A stretch of DNA of 64,000 bases, taken from Narthecium ossifragum (taxonomy: Eukaryota; Streptophyta; Magnoliopsida; Dioscoreales; Nartheciaceae). The translations under genes and the position numbers were made by a program. The stretch's first letter is position 1, and each line of letters starts with the position of its first letter. Positions 1-11,692 of this stretch are shown in pieces. Location of the stretch: contig OY986967.1 in NCBI GenBank assembly GCA_963920575.1, positions 15,610,751 to 15,674,750 on the forward strand. The letters are read 5' to 3'. A model generated the notes under the pieces. That model had not been told where the DNA came from and did not search any database. It saw nothing but the letters and a program-made list of their open reading frames with translations.

Positions 1-2111
1 AAGAAACAGTTGGGGTGCCTGGATCCTTAAGTTTTGGTGGAGTATCATACTTCAGAATCGAACTTACATGTTCAGTCAGAAATATTTTCTTCGAGGCCTG
101 AGATTTGGATTTGCGTTTTTGGGTACAGAGGTCTTTCAGAAATTTTGCATAGGAAGGGAACTGTCGGATGGCCTCTAAAAGGGGTATATTGATATTCACT
201 CGCATGAATATCTCTGTAATTTCCTCTACGTACGATTTCTTATTGGGTCTGGAGGAAGGGTCCATAAGTGCACAAGGGAACGGTACTTTGGGCACATTTC
301 TAGAAGGGTCAGGCTCCCTATGATCAATTGGATTTGGATCCACTTGATCTAGAGTGTTATCACGTGTTTGTGGGGACAGAGGCCGATCGGTCGGACCAGA
401 ATCTGATCGGTCGGAATTGTTCTGACCGGTCGGTTCTGAGAGCGATTCGTCGCTCTGGGCAGTGTTAGAACGTGTTTTCACTTGCTTATCGTTCCTTAAG
501 GTTACTACAGCTTGTGCACTTTCAAACTTTTGGGCATTTTCGTGGTTCAAGGCCCTAGGATTTATAACTGGTTGACTAGGTAAATGACCATCTTCTCGCT
601 TATACACCGTGTTAGCTACTTGCCCTAATTGCGTCTCTAACTTGGATATAGATTGAGCATAGGAGGCTCCATCTCTTCCAAGTTTAGCTATATTTGCATC
701 TATGTTCTAAAACTTTGCATTCATGTTTGTAAGTGTGCTCATGAGCATGTCAAACTGTGTGTCAGAGGTCACTTGAGGGGCAGGAGGTGATGTAGTTTTC
801 TGATATGGTGCAGAATACCCAGGTGGTGAATTTTCAGAAGGTTTTACTGGGTATCTACTTGTAGGGGCAGTAAAGGAACTATTCTGTCCCTGGAAATTAC
901 TAGATTGATGCGGTGGTCTCCAACTAAAATTGGGATGGTTTCGCCAACCAGGATTATAAATATTTGAATACGGATTGTTCTCGGGTTTAGTAAAATCATA
1001 TTCAGCATTTAGTTACTCCTGAACGAACTCTAGGAATGATGAAGCCAAAGGACAGTCTGTAATAGGATGTTCAATACTAGAGCATAAGGCACATGTGCGA
1101 GGTGGATCCTGCGGTAGTGAAGGTGCTGGTGATAAACTCATCTCCAATTTATCAAATTTTTTATTTAGAAGGGCTAACTGTGCAGTAAGGGCATCAAATC
1201 TAGAAAGTTCAAAGGTCCCCTTAGGTGTAGGTCGACTCCTAGGGTTTGTGTATTGTTGTTGGGAATCGATGGAAATTTGTTCATAAAGGTTCCATAGCTC
1301 CTCATCATCTTTGTCTAAAGGAATACCCCCACAACAAGCTTCAACCCTAGTTTTACATCGTTTATTAAGGCCTCTGTAAAACCTATGTGTTAATTCCCAC
1401 TTATCAATATCATGATGAGGGCACTTTCTTAAAAGGTCTTTAAATCTATCCCAGGCATCATGAAAAGACTCATCGTCATATTGAACAAAGGTAAGGATTT
1501 CAGTCCGAAATTTCTCAGTTTTAATTATGGGAAAGAATTTCCTTAAAAATGCCTCTTGAAGTTGGTCCCAAGTTGTGATTGAGCGTGGAGGTAAACATTG
1601 AAGTCAGTGTTTAGCTTTATCTTTCAAAGAGAAGGGGAAAATTTTTAACTTAAAGGCATCATCATTAAAGTTTTCCATTTTCAGTGTAGCGATGGTATCG
1701 ATAAAATTGTGAATGTGCTCATATGGGTCCTCATTACTTAAACCACGAAAGTGGGGTAACATTTGAATCGTTTGGGGTCTAATCTCATAGTGTGAAGCTG
1801 TGATTGCAGGAGGATCAATGGAAGAGTGTAAGTGTAGGCAGTGGGCAGGAAATGATTTCTCAACGGAACGCGTTGTACCCCTCTATTGTTATTATTATTA
1901 CCCTCCCTTCCCATATTAGCATTAGGTTGATAACATGTCCCTCATTTTCAGCCATGGTGACAAAGGTCTCGTGAATAGATTGCAAGCTACTCAAGGCCTC
2001 CTGATAATTACTCAAAGATTGTTGACCTAAGGCCCTAGCTTTTCGGAGTGTGGTCTCTAGTTCTAGATCCAAAGGTTCCAACGGGGTATTTAAGGATCGT
2101 CTACCTTGCAT
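1..2111 (-). pseudogene. gag: gag of Athila/Tat-like Ty3/gypsy element 1 (3' part outside window)
   Basis: This is the capsid/nucleocapsid polyprotein that packages retrotransposon RNA. Read right to left from an ATG near 2111, it starts MQGRRSLNTPLEP. It continues into a typical plant retrotransposon gag domain (PF03732 type) with the motifs TTWDQLQEAFL, FHDAWDRFKDLL and CPHHDI at about 1400-1590. A zinc knuckle CX2CX4HX4C (CALCSSIEHPITDC) lies near 1050-1095. Near position 1 it reaches the LKDPG linker that normally precedes the aspartic protease, so pol lies beyond the left edge. Frame breaks are seen: a TGA where a tryptophan is expected near 1602, TAA codons near 1010 and 708, and a shift near 1860. 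The linker at about 375-440 is built from GATCGGTC palindromes. The family assignment to Athila/Tat rests on gag style and the tRNA-Asp primer site. Confidence 0.85.
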
Positions 2112-2533
2112 GCAAGATCACACACAAAAAGTGAAAAAGAAAACAGAAGATTCGGAGGAGAGGACAAAACCCGGCAATCAACAATTGAAACGAAAAGGTT
2201 TGAAGCAAAAAGGCTTAGCTGACTGCACAGTTCCGATCGGTCGGTTTCCAGTCTGATCGGTCGCTCCAGGCCGTAAGTTACTTCACTCGAAGTCCACTTC
2301 AAAGCAGATGGCGCAGTCCGAGAGATCGGATTCAAGTCCGATCGGTCGCTCCAGGTGGCGGGTGAGTTGTGTTTTTCTTCAAGAAAAATCCGTTCCAATG
2401 CTGCAAAAATTCCAGAAAATTGTCAAAAAATTCCTAAAAAGTGTAAAATAAAGAAAGGGAAAATAAGAAAGACAAAAACCTAACTAAGCCAACAAAATGA
2501 GTTAAGAGAAAATCAATCAATCAACCGTCGAAT
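2112..2533 (-). promoter_or_regulatory. 5' leader of gypsy element 1 with GATCGGTC palindromes
   Basis: This is the untranslated stretch between the primer-binding site and the gag start. It contains several copies of the near-palindrome CCGATCGGTCG (about 2233-2265 and 2335-2350) and a related GAGATCGGA copy. This is where packaging and dimerisation signals normally lie in LTR elements. That role here is inference only. Confidence 0.5.
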
Positions 2534-2551
2534 TCCCCGGCAACGGCGCCA
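2534..2551 (-). other. Primer-binding site, tRNA-Asp type
   Basis: On the minus strand the sequence reads TGGCGCCGTTGCCGGGGA. It is complementary to the 3' end of plant tRNA-Asp and is the usual primer site of Athila-type gypsy elements. It lies 5 bp inside the LTR edge at 2557, which fixes the element's orientation. Confidence 0.9.
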
Positions 2552-2556
2552 AAAAT

Positions 2557-3951
2557 TGATCGCTCCCAAACGTCGTCGTTAAACCGTTGCTAACCTCAAT
2601 CAAATCTTAAATTTATATCCTTATTCAATCACTAATACTACTAAGTAAACTAGTGGTGAAATCCGGAGTCGAACCACAGGGAAAACGTTGGAAACTGAAA
2701 ATCAATTCTCGAAACTGATTCCTAAGCGGAGTAATCAAAAGGTGGGTTGAATTATCTAAAAAAGCTATCTAAGAAAGCAAGTAAAGTGATCGAGATTGGA
2801 ACCAAGTGATGAATTACATAGGGATTACTCAATCCACCCTGGCTTCACCTTCAATCTTCTCTAGTTATCCTCTTGTTCACTTCTCTCAACATTATGGATC
2901 ATATGGCTACAAGCTCACATGAATCCCTAAAATAAGATTTATGTTCCTAACGGCATAGCCTATCTTTCTTGGCATAGGTTGTCTTCGATCCTACGATTAA
3001 TTTAAGATATACTACTCCTAATGACTATGGCACAACCTATCCTAGCATAGCATAGCCTATCTCAAAAGCAAACGCTAAATCACATGAAAACCAACTCATA
3101 AATCTGTATAAATAATCACAGAAAGCTTATATGACTGAAAATACTTCAAATGAACTCTCTTCCTCAAATCTCTAATCATTAAAACCATATTTATGAGATC
3201 ATGTTGAGAAGAAGTTTACAAGAATCAAACCAAAGAAAATCAAAAGCTACACTAGGGTTTCATGATATCCCTAACTTTAGAATTAGTTACTCATCTTCTG
3301 GAAAAGATCCATAGGTGTTGGGAAGGAAGCCATCGATCCCCGCAGAAAGATCTCCATCATCAAAACCCTAGCCTTCTCCTCCAAAAGTGGTCCAAAAGAT
3401 GACAATTTTCGGCTGGAATCACCCCCTTATGTCTTAGAAACCCTCCATCCCGGAATTAGGAGTTATAGTTGAGCTTAAACTCTAATTTCCCTAAATTCCG
3501 GGTTGCTAACGACATCGAAGCGATCCATCGAACTCAAATTCGATCCATCGTTGTAGACGGTCTGATTGGGTCAATAACTGCCACGTCATCAATTAATTTC
3601 AGCCTTTCTCAAATTTCAGCTTTCATAGATCCAACTTTTCTTCAATACTGGCGCCAATCTATATGGAATCTCACAAAGTCTTCAACATGAAAGTTATAGA
3701 TTTTGAAGTCTTCGTGTATCTCCCAGAATTTCAGAATAGTTTGAATTGTGTAGAATGTCTGGTGATTTATTTCCAAACAGTCGACGAAGCAGTCTTTTTG
3801 CAGAATTTAGTGATTTTTGGCCGAATTTCTTGTATTTCTTCTCAAATCCTACTAGAACCTGAAATCAAGCAATATGATATCATATACACCTACTCTAAGC
3901 CTAACAAAGGTAATTTAAGGGGTTTAATTAGGAATAATTAGTGACTTATCA
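2557..3951 (-). repeat. 5' LTR of gypsy element 1
   Basis: The LTR is about 1.4 kb. It starts on the minus strand with TGATAAGTCACTAATTATTC at 3951 and ends at 2557 beside the tRNA-Asp primer site. To its right the sequence switches at once to the gag of a different element in the opposite orientation, so element 1 is nested in element 2. The adjacent TATAC (3952-3956) should be one copy of the target duplication; its partner is outside the window. Confidence 0.85.
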
Positions 3952-5265
3952 TATACCCTGTAAGATAAAGCTAAGAGATGGCTAATGTCATTGCCTCCTG
4001 GATCACTCACTAATTGGGATTCAATTTATAACAAGGTTGTCAGGAAATTTTATTCCCATGCCATGACTACCAACTTGTGGAGGAAAATTCCAAATTTTCA
4101 GCAAGCTGATGGAGAACCATTCCATGAAGCATGGGATAGATTTAAAATGCTTTTGATGCAATGTCCCCATCATAATTACTCTCTAGAAAATCAGATGCAA
4201 TATTGTTATGATGGACTAAATCTTTCTTGTCAGACTATGACAGATAATGCTGTAGGTGGAGCGATGTTCAAAAAGACACCACCAGAGACATGAAATTTAT
4301 GAGATGCTGGGATCCAATTCGCAGCAGAGGAACACGAGGATTAAGGCGAGAGGCATCTATGAGCTAAACTAGAACGAAGACATGGCAAGGCAGATTGCTG
4401 CTCTCAACAAGAAGATAGACACGATGATGTCTACACAAGCAAAACCGGTTGAGGTTTGTTCAATTTACAATATTATTGGTCATAGGTTTGATTCATATCC
4501 TTCTGGTAAAGAATTTCTGAAATATGTGCAAAAACAAGCTAATTTGATGAATGCTTATAACCCGAGACCTAGATTTGACCCTTATGCAAATACTTACAAT
4601 CATCATTGGAGGGATCATCCGAATTTTTCATGAAAAAATACTGCTAATGCTAGTATGCCTACTGTTAATCAGTCTAACCCACATGTTAAGTTGCCTTTGG
4701 AAGCGACTATGTTAGCTTTTATGCAGAAAATAGACTCAATGATGGAACGGCAAGGTTGGGCAATTGTTCAACATGAAGCAGCACTGAAGAATATGGTTGT
4801 TTCCATTGGCAAGTTAGAAGTTCAAGTAGGACAGCTTGCAGATGTTGTATGAGCCCATGTTCCAGGCAAATTTTCAAGCCAACCTGAGCAAGCCAACATA
4901 GTTACTGTTCTTAGTTTAAGTAAGATAATTGATAATAAGATTAATGCTGAAGTTATTGGTGATTGTAGTGATGATAAAATTGAGGAAGTCGAGAGAGAGG
5001 AGCCCTCGAAAAGGCCACCACTGGCCACATCTGCTTCTGAGAATGAAAAGAGAGGAATTTCAGATCCTGAGGTTCATCACAACACTCCTCCACCATATGT
5101 GCCGCCAGTTCCTTTTCCAGGCCGCCTGAAGAAAGTCAAAATGGATAAGTCATATTTTGAAATTTATGATATTCTATCTAAGATTAATGTAAACTTACCA
5201 TTACTTGATTTGATTAGGAAAATGCCAGCCTTTCCAAAGTTCTTCAAGGAACAAAGTACTTATAA
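3952..5265 (+). pseudogene. gag: gag of gypsy element 2 (split by element 1 and by a Harbinger insertion)
   Basis: Retrotransposon gag of the Athila/Tat kind. The frame contains DKAKRWLMSLPPGS, then HAMTTNLWRKIPNFQQAD, FHEAWDRFKMLLMQCPHH and a degraded zinc knuckle near 4462-4500 in which two cysteines have become tyrosine. A proline-rich linker follows (PPPYVPPVPFPGRLKK near 5090-5130), then the pre-protease segment PLLDLIRKMPAFPKFFKEQS. Stops interrupt it near 3964, 4292, 4631 and 4849. The left part is cut by element 1. The right end stops at codon TAT-AA, where the Harbinger element inserted; the frame resumes exactly at 17493. Confidence 0.88.
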
Positions 5266-5520
5266 GGGTCTGTTTGGTTGTTGAGAAGTGAGCTGAAGTG
5301 GAGTGACTTCTGGAGAGTGACTTTCTGGGGAGTGACTTTCTGAGATTTTTTGAATTCTGGTGTTTGGTTGGTGCTTGAAGTGGATGCTGAGAAGTGGTAA
5401 ATTCTATCACTTTTGTTGTTTGGTTGGTGCTGAAGTGGTGCTGAAGTGGATGATGAGTTCTGATATTTTCTGAGTTCTAGTGTTTGGTTGATGCTTGAAG
5501 TGGGGATGAAGTGGGGATAT
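5266..5520 (+). repeat. Left terminal and subterminal repeats of the Harbinger element
   Basis: After the terminal GGGTCTGTTTGGTTG, the core GTTTGGTTG(G/A)TGC(T)TGAAGTGG recurs near 5352, 5419 and 5482, mixed with AGTGACTTCTGG and AGTGACTTTCTG units. The right end (17260-17492) has matching AACTGACTTCA and CCAAACAC motifs in reverse. Subterminal repeats like these usually bind the transposase or the Myb-like partner; that is family knowledge, not shown here. Confidence 0.7.
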
Positions 5521-5683
5521 GGTCACCCCAAATGCGGGTGGTGAGCATACCACACATGTTCTTGATGTATTAGATCTAAATGCTGTAATTACAATCTTCA
5601 ATTGATGTTATCGAAATTTGCCAATATATTGCATTTAATAACAATATGCTATAATTAAAATAATCAATTATTCGCGTTTCCCA

Positions 5684-6240
5684 TTATCCGTGCGGGGACA
5701 GGGCGGTGTGGGTTGCATCGATGAAACCAGACCCAATTTGAATTGAGAGCATACCAGACTCAGTTTGGATGGATCCAGACTTGATCCAGACCCAGTCTGG
5801 ATTGATCCAGACTTGATTCAGACCCAGTCTGGATGGATCTAGAATATTTTGGATCGATCCAAAATATTTCGGATCGATCCAACCCAGTCTGGATCCATCC
5901 AAACTTATTCCCGATCGATCCAAACCAGTCTGGATCGATCCAATTGTATTTCGGATAGATCGATCCAAACTGGTTCGGATCGATCCAAAACCCTTTCCAG
6001 GGACCAGTTTTGCAGTTTTACACATCGGATCGATCCAAACCAGTCTGGATCGATCCAAAACCCTTTCCATGACTCTCTGTTACATCTGGATCGATCCAAA
6101 CTCATATTGGATCGATCCAAGCCGTTAGAAACCCAAATTTTGACATCTTGGATCGATCCAAGACTGGCTGACGGGAAAAAACGGGCAGTTCTGATCTGAT
6201 CCGAGGATCCACGACTTGGGGCCTATAAATAAGGGTTTTG
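5684..6240 (+). promoter_or_regulatory. GGATCGATCC palindrome array followed by a TATA box (orphan LTR/promoter fragment)
   Basis: About a dozen copies of TGGATCGATCCAAAC or close variants occupy 5755-6165, separated by short spacers such as CCAGTCTGGATC. They are followed by GGGGCCTATAAATAAGGG with a TATA box at 6224-6230. The arrangement matches the U3 regions of the LTRs elsewhere in the window, so this may be a piece of an LTR trapped in the Harbinger left arm. No LTR ends were found. Confidence 0.6.
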
Positions 6241-7119
6241 GCTCTTATTTTTTGGATCTTTTTCCCTCTTATGACAATATGCTAGAATTGGGTTTGGGTT
6301 TTATACATCGGACTTTATTTTTTCTAACACGACTTGTATTTTTTCTTGACATTAGAAAAAAAATCATCCATTACATGTAGCAATTACTCAGATTACTTAC
6401 ATTTTTATGCATTGATGAAATGAAAAAATACAGCTGTGAAGAAAAAAAGTTGAAAAATACAACTTCTATTTTTTCAAAACACACCTGTAAACACCCACTT
6501 TAGATTGCAAACTTGAAAAATACAACATATATATTGAAACCACCTAATATATATACTAAATAGCTAGTAATGAAGATTTTGAAACCACCTAATAGATATG
6601 CAAAAATTTAATACAATTAAGTGTTGACATCAAAGCTTATATAAAGGGAAGTCATTCATTCATGTTTTGAACATTTGCATACTGGGATGTTCATACATAC
6701 AAGTACAAATTATATATACAACCGTTGAGAGAACTACAAATACCACCAAATAGGACATCATCTCATATAACCATTCCTTGTACATACAAATTATAAATAC
6801 AACCATTCCTTGTACATACAAATTATACAATAGGACTTGAGTCTTTGTACATACAAACTCCTCTACAATTATTCCACAAGTCTTCAATTTGCTGCCGATC
6901 ACTATCTTCAACTCTTACGATCGTGTATAAAGATACAAGGGCTCAGAATTTGTATCATCATTGCCCTTGTGTGGCGGCAATTGGTTGCTTAACAAATTAA
7001 GCCATCCAAATCACCAAGCCACTCATACCCTGTCATCATGTTCGAATCATCACTTCCCCAAGAACATAATTGCACCATCATGTCCCCAAAATTCAATAGG
7101 CAATGAAAACATATACCAA
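6241..7119. other. AT-rich non-coding stretch inside the Harbinger element
   Basis: I see no coding potential. There are short local duplications around CCATTCCTTGTACATACAAATTATA (6770-6850), here shown only in part as CCTTGTACATACAAATTATA. Nothing else recognisable was found. Confidence 0.5.
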
Positions 7120-8345
7120 CAAAACCATCATAGGATCAACTTTCATCATCTCCTCATATAATCATAAGCAACAGTAAATCATAAACCAACAAAACCATCA
7201 ATTGAACATGCATTCAAAAGTGACCTGGCTGCCATCAATAGGACCTCCAAGGCACAATATAGACAATAGTCATCATCTCCCCAGTCTCATAAACATCCAT
7301 AAAACAAAACCAGCAAATAGGAGCCAGTCAACAGCACACGAAATCCACCATAGGATCAGTTTTCATCATCTCCCCATATAATCATAAGCAACAGTAAATC
7401 ATAAACCAACAAAACCATCAATTGAACATGCATTCAATAGTGACCTGGCTGCCATCAATAGGACCTCCAAGGCACAATATAGACAATGGTCATCATCTCC
7501 CCAGTCTCATAAACATCCATAAAACAAAACCAGCAAATAGGAGCCAGTCAACAGCACACGAAATCCACCATAGGATTAGTTTTCTTCATCTCCCCATATA
7601 ATCATAAGCAACAGTAAATCATAAACCAACAAAACCATCAATTGAACATGCATTCAATAGTGACCTGGCTGCCATCAATAGGACCTCCAAGGCACAATAT
7701 AGACAATGGTCATCATCTCCTCAGTCTCATAAACATCCATAAAACAAAACCAGCAAATAGGAGCCGGTCAACAGCACACGAAATCCACCATAGGATCAGT
7801 TTTCTTCATCTCCCCATATAATCATAAGCAACAATAAATCATAAACCAACAAAACCATCAATTGAACATGCATTCAATAGTGACCTGGCTGCCATCAATA
7901 GGACCTCCAAGGCACAATATAGACAATGGTCATCATCTCCCCAGTCTCATAAACATCCATAAAACAAAACCAGCAAAAAGGAGCCAGTCAACAGCACACG
8001 AAATCCACCATAGGATCAGTTTCCATCATCTCCCCATATAATCATAAGCAACAGTAAATCATAAACCAACAAAATCATCAATTGAACATGCATTCAATAG
8101 TGACATGGCTGCCATCAATAGGACCTCCAAGGCACAATATAGACAATAGTCATCATCTCCCCAGTCTCATAAACATCAATAAAACAAAACCAGCAAAAAG
8201 GAGCCAGTCAACAGCCCTCCAATCCACCATAGGATCAGTTTTCATCATATCCCTATATAATCATAAGCAACAGTAAATCATAAACCAACAAAACCATCAA
8301 TTGAACATGCATTCAAAAGTGACCTGGCTGCCATCAATAGTAATA
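7120..8345. repeat. 220-bp tandem repeat array, about 5.5 units
   Basis: The anchor ACAGTAAATCATAAACC recurs at 7171, 7391, 7611, 7831, 8051 and 8270, giving a period of 220 (the last is 219). Units are nearly identical, so the array is recent or homogenised. It lies downstream of the Harbinger genes. Short ORFs in it are by-products. Confidence 0.93.
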
Positions 8346-8443
8346 TAAGCTGCCAATGAACACGAAATCTACTCAAATTGGAAAATACACAAGTCAATAC
8401 ACAAGTTCATACACAAGTCCATACACAAGTCCATGAAATCAAC

Positions 8444-8743
8444 CTATGTCATGGTGAAAAACACAATAAACCCTAATGCAATACACAATCCAATTGCAGT
8501 AGCAAGTCCAAATTCAAACCAACCACACCCTCTTCTACCGAAATTAGTTGCACGAGGCAATTGAGATGCATACTCATGATATGCATTTAAAGCGTCATTT
8601 CTATTATAAAACCCTCGATAACACGCCCCATTGAACCAATGCACCTGTTCATGGCATGCCGGCCACGAATCATATACACCAGGTCGTCTCCCTTTGTACA
8701 CGACATAATATTTCATGATTTCAAGTCCTGCAATGATGGTCAT
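8444..8743 (-). CDS. Small protein with Cauli_VI / RNase H1 N-terminal domain and a C-terminal membrane helix
   Basis: This is a 99-residue ORF on the same strand as the Harbinger genes. Residues 11-57 match the caulimovirus viroplasmin / RNase H1 N-terminal fold (Pfam Cauli_VI; the hybrid-binding domain in eukaryotic RNase H1). Seen are KYYVVYKGRRPGVYDSW, then C30 and V34 (in HEQVHWF), GACYRGF and an acidic-alanine turn (NDALNAY). In RNase H1 this domain binds double-stranded RNA and RNA-DNA hybrids; no RNase H catalytic domain follows. Residues 77-97 are uniformly hydrophobic and look like a tail-anchor membrane segment. Start choice: Met1, or Met10 (8716) just before the domain. A CAG before codon 1 could be a splice acceptor, so it might be a last exon. 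Its role in the transposon is unknown. Confidence 0.72.
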   Translation of the reverse strand: MTIIAGLEIMKYYVVYKGRRPGVYDSWPACHEQVHWFNGACYRGFYNRNDALNAYHEYASQLPRATNFGRRGCGWFEFGLATAIGLCIALGFIVFFTMT

Positions 8744-8861
8744 TGACCATCAACATGTGAGCATGCTCATATGCAGAATTGTTTCAACAACGAGTTAAAC
8801 CAACAAGTAAACAAGGGAATCAGAAGTATATGAACGATAACAACATAATCAAGTAGTGGTA

Positions 8862-9100
8862 GTGTCATATAAGGTGTAGCTAGTGGTAGTGTTTGCATGC
8901 ACATAATCCAAAATTCACATCATCAGCTAGTGCTAGTGTCATATAAGGTTTAGATGCAAATATCCAAGTAAACAGGGCATACATCATGAACATATACATC
9001 CCAAACATATGATGCAGCTAGTGGTAGTGTTTGCATGCACATGATCCAAAATTCACATCATCAGCTAGTGCTAGTGGCATATAAGGTTTAAATGCAAATC
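8862..9100. repeat. Direct duplication of about 75 bp, spacing about 137 bp
   Basis: The stretch AGCTAGTGGTAGTGTTTGCA and its continuation to ATAAGGTTTA appears at about 8878-8952 and again at 9016-9090, with a few differences. It lies between the small ORF and ORF1 and is non-coding. Confidence 0.75.
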
Positions 9101-9107
9101 CCAAATG

Positions 9108-10220
9108 TCAATCGTGCCTATTTCGGTCAAAGAAGTCTTGCAACCACATCTTCCGGTGTTTTATGCTCATCACCAAGAATCCCCGTGCTTCTATCTCTTC
9201 TCGGTTGAGCGTGTTGAAAACACGTAGGAGATCCGCCTCGGGGTAATCAGTAGCACACTCCATAACAGACGCATATAATTTATCGGTCGATTTGACGTTG
9301 CCCGATAGAATGCCATCCCCAACCTTCTCAATGACTCTACAAAATGTGTCATCCCTCGTCTCTCTCGAACGCTTACAAGCAAACGCCCGAGCTGGCATAC
9401 GCGCAACTGTTTCGGCCATAGTCATGCGCACAGATGTCTCCCCGTCACTTGTGCCTGCATGAGCATTGTTATTCCCCATGGGGGTGCTCCCCGTGTCCAT
9501 GGCAGCCGGACTATTGGCAGCCTCATCGGTCGGGGTAAAGGGGGGGCAAGAATCCGCATCCTCGAGCTCTATGACAGGCTCATTGGGATCAGTCTCGTCA
9601 TGGGCGGACCGAGCATATCTGCCCGAGGCTCTCTCCTCGCAGCAGCAAGCGACAAGCAGGTCAAAATTAGGGATTGGCTTGTTAATAAGGTTCCTAGCAT
9701 TAGGATGTGCCTACATAATAAGAGAAGTATTAGCCAATTTTCAATGCAAGACATAAGTTCACGATAAGTTTTTGTAAAGTATTAGGCAAGGCCAACACAC
9801 CGCAATGTATGCCGCGGCAACATCCACATGCATCGAGAACTTCTTGTCAAGTTCTGTCCATCTACAACCACTTAATTTCTGCAAAGATTTAATGACGTCG
9901 TACTTCTTTCGACACCATACCATATGATTCTGAACATGTTTGAGCTCAAAGCCCCCCTGGTTGTCAAGTTTGTCATTCACATACTTGGTCGCCGCATTAA
10001 AGTGGTGATTTTTAAACCGCCTATCCCCTTTGGGACGGCCCTTCTTAACCTCGGCGAGGTACTCAAGGAGGTGAGCCTCCTCCGCGTCGGTCCACCTCTT
10101 GTTCTGGCTACCCGTTTTGCCTTGGGCCTTCGCCTTGCCCTTGGCATTAGGCTCACCACGAGGTAATTGCGAACCATCGTCGGGTTGAGAGGAAGAATCC
10201 ATATTCTGTAAATAATCCAA
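9108..10220 (-). CDS. Harbinger ORF1, Myb/SANT-like DNA-binding protein (2 exons, intact)
   Basis: This is the accessory protein that works with the Harbinger transposase; in characterised relatives it binds element ends and helps nuclear import of the transposase. Exon 1 is 10220-9801 and exon 2 is 9710-9108. The 90-bp intron (9800-9711) has GT and AG ends and keeps the frame, giving about 340 residues. Residues 40-135 form a Myb/SANT-like domain (Myb_DNA-bind_3 type) with RWTDAEEAHLLEYL, HVQNHMVWCRKKY and GCRWTELDKKF. A polar, acidic middle follows, and the C-terminal block LNREEIEARGFLVM then KMWLQDFFDR is typical of the family. Met7 (10202) is an alternative start. No stops or frameshifts were seen. 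It lies 170 bp downstream of the transposase, same strand. Confidence 0.88.
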
Positions 10221-11692
10221 TGCGATATAGGCATTTAAAATATACCGTATACGCCACTAACATTGTGCACAGAATGTTATGAGTTTTTATAAGCAGGACA
10301 ATAACAAGTAGTTTAGATCTTATGAAAGATTTAACATAACAATGGTAACAACTTAATCAGTCAACCGAATAAAACATGTAACAAATTCCTAACGATCTCG
10401 TTGGAAGTCAAGCCACATCTGTTGTGCGATTTCATCACGCAAATTGAGCCAAACACCTTGCTCCTGGAGTTGCTCTCTCGTCGTGCGCGGTTGTGTAATT
10501 GGCGGATCATCTTCGATGGTCTCAACCATCATCAGTGGGTCATCTGGGGATTTGTCAAGAATGAAATTATGCAGAATACAACAAGCAATGACAATATCAA
10601 CTTGTATCCCGTAGGGGTAAAATGGATGTGATGTGAGAATCTTGAAGCGGTTCTTAAGCAAACCGAACGCTCGTTCAATCCTAGATCTCAGCGATGAATG
10701 ACGTAGGTTAAAGAGCTCCTTTTCGTTTTCTGGAATGCGTCCAACATACTCGTTGAAATGGTACCTTACGCCCCGGTATGGTGCAACAAACCCAGGCGAG
10801 GTTGGGTACCCGGCATCTACAAGGTAATACATCCCTACAATATAAGAAAGGGTTTAAAACGACTAGTACGCCTAATCAAGTATGAAGTTAAACGACGATT
10901 GTGTGGGGCTACGTTATACCTTCAATGGTTTTCAAGCCACCGGGAGGTCGTCGAGAAAGGGCGTCTTTCAAGACAGTATAGTCATTGGCCGACTCTTCCC
11001 AACCGGCCAAGACGTAAGTAAAACGGAGGTCAGGAGTAGCAGCAGCTAACACGTTCTGTGTAAGCCCCTTACGCCCTCGGAAGGGAAGTGCCATGTCGGC
11101 GGGGACACTGGCATCTACGTGAGTTCCATCGATGAGGCCGATACAATTCTACAGGGAAACAAGTGAAGAATTCATGGTGAGTTCTGGAAAGCATGAAATG
11201 CTTATGACCCGAGAGAGGGTTGGATAGTACCTTAAAGTACGGATAATATGAATGGTTGTACAAAATTTCAGAGTGTGTTGATGGGCCAGGCTGTTGCATA
11301 AATGTGTCGCGTAGGGCTAGTACCGCCTTCAATACCATGTGGAAATATCGACTGATGGTCTCACCAGACAACATAAACTCCATGCGCATGACCCGATTTT
11401 TCGTGTTATGGCCCACAATATGCAGGAATATACATAATTGTTCTTCAACTTTGACATGATCAGTGTCCACAAGAAGTTGACGTACTCTCATCACTCTTGC
11501 TAACTGATGCAACGCGTCCGCATCCATACGTATGTAACTAACGCAGTAATCCCCCCCCCCCGGTCTCAATATCCTATCCATGTGCCCTTCTCGTAACACA
11601 AGTCGTTACTCGCGTGGTATAACACATGTGTTATCACGCGAGTCAAGGTAGCATCGTGCAACCGTGACAACGACTACATAGGCTGCAGCTAG

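Noticed and set aside
5684..6199. Open frames made of repeated SIQTGLDRS-like peptides
   Set aside because: They are translations of the GGATCGATCC palindrome array in several frames, not a protein.
7120..8345. CRISPR-like array
   Set aside because: Units are 220 bp, continuous without spacers, and the DNA is eukaryotic; it is an ordinary tandem repeat in a transposon.
8444..8743. The ORF as part of an integrated caulimovirus
   Set aside because: No movement protein, coat, protease or RT sequence lies nearby, and the ORF is enclosed by Harbinger sequence; a host-type RNase H1 N-terminal domain is the simpler reading.
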